From: Methanolobus sp. UBA118
GTDB taxonomy: Archaea > Halobacteriota > Methanosarcinia > Methanosarcinales > Methanosarcinaceae
Reading direction: 5' to 3'
Assembly: GCA_002508635.1 (NCBI GenBank)
Contig: DACO01000118.1
Location: forward strand, 1-8,745
Length of the DNA stretch: 8,745 bases
In this document: piece by piece, positions 5,358 to 8,745 of the stretch
Position numbering within the stretch: position 1 is the first letter of the stretch
Layout: every line of letters begins with the position of its first letter
Notes under the pieces: model-generated
Told to the model about the DNA's origin: nothing
Seen by the model: only the letters and a program-made list of their open reading frames with translations
The model's database searches: none
Position numbers and translations under genes: made by a program

Positions 5358-6107
5358 TTATCCAATGTAGTATGTTACCTGAACTGACATTGAAACTGTG
5401 GACTCTCCCGGCTCGATCGGGGTGGAAACGGCTCCCTGATCCATTGCAGCCTCTTCCCTTTCAGCTGCATAGTAGACCGGAGAGTTAACACCCTCGTTTA
5501 CGGATGCTGTCTGCACGCCTGTGATCTCAACACCCAGGCTGTCGGCAAGTTCACCGGCCTTTGATGATGCATCGGCTATGGCTTCGTTCATGAGATCTTC
5601 ACGGAGTTCTTCCTGCATGTCATCGGATACTGAGAAGGAAATGATTCCGATCTGATTGGCTCCTGCGGCTGTGGACCTGTCGATGATCTCGCTCAGGCTG
5701 TCAAGGTCTGTGGTTGTAATCTGCACGCTGTTAGATGCTGAATAACCTGTGATTGTCCTCTCCCCTTCATAGTTGTAGACCGGATAGACGGAAACAGACG
5801 ATGTCTGTATTTCCCTGTCCTCCAGACCTATGGCTTTGAGCTCTTCCATGACAGCGCTCATTATGGCCGCATTCTCATCGGTTGCTTCCTTTGCTGTTTC
5901 GGACTCGATCACAACACCAATGCTTAAGGTGGCTGTGTCAGGTACGACCTTCTGCTCGGCATACCCGCTCATGGTAATAGTGTCTGCTGAATTCTGTTCT
6001 GAGCCATCCTGTGCGATGGCGTATATCGTCAGCGACATCACCACCAGTACGATTGATAGTGCAATTATGGCTAAATAGGACTTATCGTTTTTATTTTCCT
6101 GTGACAT
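5358..6107 (-). CDS. Membrane-anchored SIMPL (DUF541) domain protein
   Basis: A 249-residue protein. A short polar N-terminus (residues 1-10) is followed by one hydrophobic segment at about 11-32 (signal anchor or uncleaved signal peptide), then an extracytoplasmic SIMPL/PF04402 domain from about residue 41: TITMSGYAEQKVVPDTATLSIGV at its start, a GYSASNSVQI strand in the middle, a long helical part with ASSKAGELADSLGV, and the typical ending with PGESTVSMSVQVTYYIG. SIMPL proteins such as BP26 and YggE oligomerise on the outer side of the cytoplasmic membrane; their molecular job is poorly defined and often linked to stress tolerance. The frame is open from a GTG at 6143, but an AAGGAAG Shine-Dalgarno lies inside that extension, so an internal start is chosen: ATG at 6107, or the in-frame GTG at 6113, which has the better SD spacing. 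The protein is acidic, as expected for a surface domain. Confidence 0.9.
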   Translation of the reverse strand: MSQENKNDKSYLAIIALSIVLVVMSLTIYAIAQDGSEQNSADTITMSGYAEQKVVPDTATLSIGVVIESETAKEATDENAAIMSAVMEELKAIGLEDREIQTSSVSVYPVYNYEGERTITGYSASNSVQITTTDLDSLSEIIDRSTAAGANQIGIISFSVSDDMQEELREDLMNEAIADASSKAGELADSLGVEITGVQTASVNEGVNSPVYYAAEREEAAMDQGAVSTPIEPGESTVSMSVQVTYYIG

Positions 6108-6182
6108 TTTCACATTCTTCCTTTTAGGTGCTCTGTTAACCACCAGTTGTGGCAGTTACTGCAATTGATAGAATGTGCTACA

Positions 6183-6192
6183 CATATTAAAG
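6183..6192 (-). promoter_or_regulatory. Candidate TATA box for the SIMPL gene
   Basis: CTTTAATATG on the minus strand; initiation near 6160 would give a leader of about 50 nt carrying the AAGGAAG site. This start would lie upstream of the GTG at 6143, so it does not by itself decide between the start codons. Confidence 0.3.
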
Positions 6193-6338
6193 AATTGTTT
6201 AAACTTCGAGTTGAGTTGTAGTTATGGGTGACGATGGAGGGTGATAAAGCCACACAGGAAATAACACCGTTGACAATATCCCGGAAGCATCACAATATAG
6301 TGTCCGCTGTTAGTTCCCAGCAGATAAAAATGATAGAA

Positions 6339-6605
6339 TCACAGCCACTTATATCCATGTCCACGAGTAATTATTTCGAGCACGTATATCATATCATCCT
6401 CAATTGCAAAAATTGCCCGGTAATCCCCTATGCGTAATCTATAAAGATCCTGTCGGCCTCTGGTTCCCTTCAGCTTTTTTAGATCATGGGCGAAGGGATC
6501 GTTCTCTAATTTCCGAAGCCCTTCTACGAGCCTGTTCTTTGTTTCAAGATCCAGAGCAGTCAGGAGTTTCCTTACATGGGGATGTATACTTACCTTATAT
6601 TTCAT
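6339..6605 (-). CDS. RelE/ParE-family toxin
   Basis: An 88-residue basic protein with the RelE/ParE fold pattern: a first strand MKYKVSIHPH, two helices rich in Lys/Arg/Glu (about residues 11-36), the KKLKGTRG turn (43-50), LYRLRIGDYRAIFAIEDD (54-71) and the closing VLEIITRGHGYK with Arg81 and Tyr85. Arg56, Arg58, Arg63, Arg81 and Tyr85 are the candidates for mRNA binding and cleavage in a ribosome-dependent RNase; gyrase-poisoning ParE members share the fold, so the target is not certain. The frame is also open from a GTG at 6614, 2 nt after the antitoxin stop, but AAGTGAG just before the ATG at 6605 looks like the Shine-Dalgarno and family members begin at that first strand, so 6605 is preferred. 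It is translationally linked to the antitoxin upstream. Confidence 0.9.
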   Translation of the reverse strand: MKYKVSIHPHVRKLLTALDLETKNRLVEGLRKLENDPFAHDLKKLKGTRGRQDLYRLRIGDYRAIFAIEDDMIYVLEIITRGHGYKWL

Positions 6606-6616
6606 GTTGCTCACTT

Positions 6617-6808
6617 TCAGATTTCATCCAGTGAGACAAACTGATCCTTCTCTTCCAGGCGCCTGTACATGCGGTCCATAAATTCGTCTTTATCTGCCAT
6701 ATCCATCAGGCGTTCCAGAATATCACTATAGGTCTCCCCCTTTTGACCATAGCTTTTCAGCCTGTCCCTCACCGCCTTGGTGGTTGGTATAGTTGTTGTC
6801 TGGCTCAT
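6617..6808 (-). CDS. Ribbon-helix-helix antitoxin partner of the RelE-type toxin
   Basis: A 63-residue protein placed directly before the toxin, with 11 nt between its stop and the chosen toxin ATG. The N-terminal half reads as a short strand (TTTIPTT, residues 4-10), a helix (KAVRDRLKSYG) and a second helix (TYSDILERLMDMA), the pattern of archaeal VapB/ribbon-helix-helix antitoxins that bind operator DNA as dimers. The C-terminal half (about 40-63) is charged and ends in an acidic stretch, typical of the flexible part that wraps and neutralises the toxin. The ATG at 6808 has a good AGGAG Shine-Dalgarno at 6818-6822, 9 nt upstream. It is expected to repress its own operon. The exact antitoxin family name is not certain. 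Confidence 0.85.
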   Translation of the reverse strand: MSQTTTIPTTKAVRDRLKSYGQKGETYSDILERLMDMADKDEFMDRMYRRLEEKDQFVSLDEI

Positions 6809-6849
6809 GTTCTGATTCTCCTGAGTCTTGAAATATATAATGTATTAAG

Positions 6850-6895
6850 AGTAGTTATATGTAATTATTACTAATATTTATAGCTTATAACTACT
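6850..6895 (-). promoter_or_regulatory. Promoter and inverted-repeat operator of the toxin-antitoxin operon
   Basis: A minus-strand TATA box, TATAAATA at 6875-6882, would start transcription near 6852 and give a leader of about 40 nt with the AGGAG site. It is enclosed by a perfect 10-bp inverted repeat, AGTAGTTATA at 6850-6859 and TATAACTACT at 6886-6895. One arm covers the expected start site and the other the BRE side, the layout expected for an autorepressor. A second TATA-like run, TTATATAT at 6831-6840, lies too close to the ATG to give the SD-containing leader. Confidence 0.5.
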
Positions 6896-6900
6896 TATAA

Positions 6901-7137
6901 TTGGTAATAATATCCTTCTCATCATATTTTCCCTAAATAAAGAAACAGGAATTGTCAAATTAGTCTCAAAGGCAATTCACGCCAACATGTCAACGCCTTG
7001 TAAAAAAGGAATCCTGATCAAGAAACACGATAGCTTCAAAGTTCAGCTACAAGGTGTGTGTATATAACAAATATAATTAAAAATTCAAAAAACAGTTACT
7101 AATCAGTTAATAACTCACAGAATAAGAAAAGAATAGA
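6901..7137. other. AT-rich spacer without a convincing gene
   Basis: No frame here looks like a gene. A 26-codon plus-strand frame (6987-7067) encodes a lysine-rich peptide without a Shine-Dalgarno. AAGGC and GCCTT arms flank an ACATGT palindrome around 6969-7000, followed by a run of A. A T-rich minus-strand stretch at 7118-7137 directly follows the tRNA and probably ends its transcript. Confidence 0.5.
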
Positions 7138-7209
7138 TGCGCCGACCGGGATTCGAACCCGGGTTTAAGGCTTGGAAGGCCTCAGTCATAGCCACTAGAC
7201 CATCAGCGC
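7138..7209 (-). tRNA. tRNA-Gly (anticodon UCC)
   Basis: A 72-nt cloverleaf. The acceptor stem GCGCTGA/TCGGCGC has seven pairs with one T-G wobble and an A discriminator. The D arm contains TGGTCTAGTGG (box A). The anticodon loop CTTCCAA sits on a GAGGC/GCCTT stem with anticodon TCC at 7176-7174. The T arm is CCGGG/CCCGG around TTCGAAT (box B). CCA is not encoded, as is usual in many archaea, and there is no intron. A minus-strand TATA box, TTATAT at 7241-7246 with a purine-rich GAAAACG before it, places initiation about 8 nt before the mature 5' end. A T-rich tract follows the 3' end. It is divergent from the ABC ATPase gene. Confidence 0.96.
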
Positions 7210-7240
7210 AAGATTGTAACTCATACAAGCGTTTTTTGGG

Positions 7241-7250
7241 ATATAACGTT
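7241..7250 (-). promoter_or_regulatory. TATA box of tRNA-Gly
   Basis: AACGTTATAT on the minus strand, centred about 35 nt upstream of the mature tRNA 5' end, giving a short leader for RNase P removal. Confidence 0.5.
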
Positions 7251-7252
7251 TT

Positions 7253-7296
7253 CGCCCGGTGCCGGTAAAGCAAATAACTATATTTTGTATCGGGCG
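7253..7296. repeat. GC-rich inverted repeat around the ABC ATPase TATA box
   Basis: CGCCCG at 7253-7258 and CGGGCG at 7291-7296 enclose the TATA-like element at 7279-7286. The arms are unusually GC-rich for this AT-rich spacer, so an operator is possible; with 6 bp per arm the case is weak. Confidence 0.25.
7279..7286 (+). promoter_or_regulatory. Candidate TATA box of the ABC ATPase gene
   Basis: TATATTTT; expected initiation is near 7309, leaving a 22-nt leader with GAGG before the TTG at 7331. This argues against the upstream in-frame GTG at 7259. Confidence 0.4.
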
Positions 7297-7330
7297 TATC
7301 AAAGCTTACGAACAAGTACAGAGGATAAAT

Positions 7331-8335
7331 TTGGCCGACGCTGCGATCCACACGGAAAAAATAACAAAGAAATATGACAGGCTGACGGCTGTTGACAATG
7401 TTGATATCACCGTTGAGAAGGGAGAGCTGTTCGGACTTCTCGGTCCCAACGGGGCTGGTAAGTCAACACTTATCGGCATGCTCTCCACCATGATACGACC
7501 CAGCTCGGGCAAAGCCTCTGTCTGGGGATATGATATCAGATCGGATCCTACAAAGGTACGCAAATCCATTGGTGTTGTTTTCCAGGATACCACCCTTGAC
7601 CAGAAACTCACCGGAAGAGAGAATCTGGACCTTCACGGACGGCTGTACGGACTGCCAAAGAAACTGCGCCACCAGAGAATCAGGGAAGTGCTGGAACTGG
7701 TGGAGCTCTCACAATGGGAAGACGAGATAGTACAGAAATACTCCGGCGGAATGATGCGCAGGCTTGAGATCGCCAGGGGACTGATGCACCATCCTAACGT
7801 CCTGTTCATGGACGAGCCCACACTCGGACTCGATCCCCAGACAAGGAACCATATATGGGATTACATAAAAGAGCTCAACCGGGAAAAGAACATCACCATC
7901 ATACTCACGACCCATTACATGGAAGAGGCCGACAGGCTCTGCAAACGTCTGGCCATAATCGACCACGGGAAGATCATCGCCAGGGGAACTCCGCAGGAAT
8001 TGAAAGCAGCACTCGGCGGAGACATACTCACACTCGAACTTGCAACAACAGAGGATGCCGGAAAGTTGACCGAGCACTACGGCGCAAACCCATCATCCGG
8101 CAGCGTATCCGCATCCGACAACATGGTAAAGATAACAACCGCAGACGGGGAGCACACCATACCCGAAGTATTAAAAATGACATCACAGCTTGACCTTGAT
8201 ATCCAATCAGTCAGCCTGCACAAGCCAACCCTTGACGATGTTTTCCTTCACCACACCGGAAAAAGAATCAGGGATTCAGAGTCCGGTGCCGGAACAATGA
8301 AAAGACTCAGAAGACGCAGCAGGGCAGGTAAATAA
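7331..8335 (+). CDS. ABC-2 type transporter ATPase, DrrA/CcmA-like, without adjacent permease
   Basis: A 334-residue ATPase starting with TTG; GAGG at 7321-7324 is the Shine-Dalgarno, and upstream residues in the same frame would precede the likely transcript start. It has Walker A GPNGAGKST (residues 38-46), Q-loop FQD with Gln85, signature YSGGMMRR (137-144), Walker B VLFMDEP (157-163), D-loop LGLD and H-loop His195 in TTHYMEEADR. This order and the GVVFQDTTLD and TGRENL segments match the daunorubicin-resistance DrrA group, and the last 100 or so residues match the DUF4162-type C-terminal extension of that group. All catalytic residues are intact. Such ATPases normally pair with an ABC-2 permease encoded directly downstream, but here uvrB faces it 8 nt later. 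The permease must lie elsewhere or be lost. The substrate, perhaps a lipid, drug or polysaccharide, cannot be told. Confidence 0.93.
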   Translation: MADAAIHTEKITKKYDRLTAVDNVDITVEKGELFGLLGPNGAGKSTLIGMLSTMIRPSSGKASVWGYDIRSDPTKVRKSIGVVFQDTTLDQKLTGRENLDLHGRLYGLPKKLRHQRIREVLELVELSQWEDEIVQKYSGGMMRRLEIARGLMHHPNVLFMDEPTLGLDPQTRNHIWDYIKELNREKNITIILTTHYMEEADRLCKRLAIIDHGKIIARGTPQELKAALGGDILTLELATTEDAGKLTEHYGANPSSGSVSASDNMVKITTADGEHTIPEVLKMTSQLDLDIQSVSLHKPTLDDVFLHHTGKRIRDSESGAGTMKRLRRRSRAGK

Positions 8336-8343
8336 GATGAAGA

Positions 8344-8745
8344 TCACACCGCATAGTTCTCTCGCAGCTCTTTTATCCTGTCCCTGAGTTCAGCAGCCCT
8401 CTCAAATTCCAGATTCTTGGCTGCAAGGTGCATTTCTGCCTCAAGGTCGATCACCATATCCGAAAGTTCCGTACTTGACAGATCCTCTGCTATCGCCATG
8501 ACCTCTGAGACTTCCTCATACTCCTTTGGCTCGACAAGTTCCTTCTGTAATGCCTTCTGAATGGTCATGGGAGTGATATTGTGTTCACGGTTGAACTCCA
8601 TCTGCAGCTCACGACGCCTGTTGGTCTCCTGTATGGCACGTTGCATGGAGCCGGTCATATTGTCCGCATAAAGAATTACACGACCCTCTGAATTCCTGGA
8701 AGCACGTCCGATGGTCTGGATCAATGAGCGTTCCGAACGCAGGAA
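8344..8745 (-). CDS. uvrB: UvrB, excinuclease ABC subunit B, C-terminal part (runs off right edge)
   Basis: The last 133 codons of UvrB; the frame is still open at the right edge, so the true start is outside. The visible part begins FLRSERSLIQTIGRASRN, helicase motif VI of UvrB with the arginine fingers, continues through GRVILYADNMTGSMQRAIQET and the linker with NITPMTIQKAL, and ends in the UVR domain (about the last 35 residues, LEAEMHLAAKNLEFERAAELRD), which binds UvrC. UvrB is the damage-verifying ATPase of bacterial-type nucleotide excision repair, loaded by UvrA and followed by UvrC incision. In archaea the system is patchily present and regarded as acquired from bacteria. The internal Met codons in motif VI are not starts. 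It is convergent with the ABC ATPase gene with 8 nt between stops. Confidence 0.97.
   Translation of the reverse strand, partial: FLRSERSLIQTIGRASRNSEGRVILYADNMTGSMQRAIQETNRRRELQMEFNREHNITPMTIQKALQKELVEPKEYEEVSEVMAIAEDLSSTELSDMVIDLEAEMHLAAKNLEFERAAELRDRIKELRENYAV

Noticed and set aside
6228..6437. 69-codon plus-strand ORF
   Set aside because: Weak GTG start and nearly half of it is antisense to the clear RelE toxin gene.
6987..7067. 26-codon lysine-rich plus-strand ORF
   Set aside because: Too short, no Shine-Dalgarno, no recognisable family; likely chance.
7115..7351. 78-codon minus-strand ORF across the tRNA
   Set aside because: It reads through the tRNA-Gly gene and its promoter; a shadow of RNA sequence.
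8338..8390. ATG just after the ABC ATPase as a remnant of a permease
   Set aside because: The frame stops within about 16 codons and is antisense to the C-terminus of UvrB.

Overview
The window looks like chromosomal DNA of a methanogenic archaeon, most likely a member of the Methanosarcinaceae (inference). The signs are AT-rich TATA boxes (TTTATATA, TTTTATAA) about 25 nt before expected transcript starts, Shine-Dalgarno sequences of the GGTG/GAGG type, a tRNA gene with no encoded CCA, an archaeal ribbon-helix-helix/RelE pair, and a bacterial-type uvrB, which mesophilic methanogens are known to carry. No insertion sequence, CRISPR array or phage gene was seen.

Left part (1-3974): a surface-glycan or glycolipid type cluster. 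A MurG/MJ1255-like glycosyltransferase runs off the left edge on the minus strand. It is divergent from a PHP-domain metallo-phosphoesterase, which is convergent (3 nt between stop codons) with a polytopic flippase-like protein of the lysylphosphatidylglycerol-synthase TM family. That gene is in turn divergent from a second glycosyltransferase, a clear paralogue of the first. A plausible joint role is making, moving and trimming a lipid-linked or phosphorylated glycan; this is inference from gene families and synteny.

Centre (3975-4623): a 650-nt stretch without a convincing protein gene. From about 4118 to 4380 it holds seven closely packed hairpins, most with C-rich loops, behind a good TATA box (4091-4098) and before T-runs. 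Two internal modules share order and spacing, and their CCCC-loop stems differ by a compensatory base-pair change. This is the best candidate for an undescribed system: a structured non-coding RNA.

Right centre (4624-6808), all minus strand: a DedA-family membrane protein, a membrane-anchored SIMPL-domain protein, and a type II toxin-antitoxin pair (RelE/ParE toxin behind a ribbon-helix-helix antitoxin). Each has its own promoter-like upstream region, and an inverted repeat around the antitoxin TATA box is a likely autoregulatory operator.

Right part (6809-8745): an AT-rich spacer, tRNA-Gly(UCC) on the minus strand, a divergent DrrA-like ABC-2 transporter ATPase with no adjacent permease, and, convergent with it 8 nt later, the C-terminal part of UvrB running off the right edge.

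Several starts were moved from the longest open frame using Shine-Dalgarno position, TATA position or paralogue alignment: the second glycosyltransferase (2763), SIMPL protein (6107), RelE (6605) and ABC ATPase (TTG at 7331).
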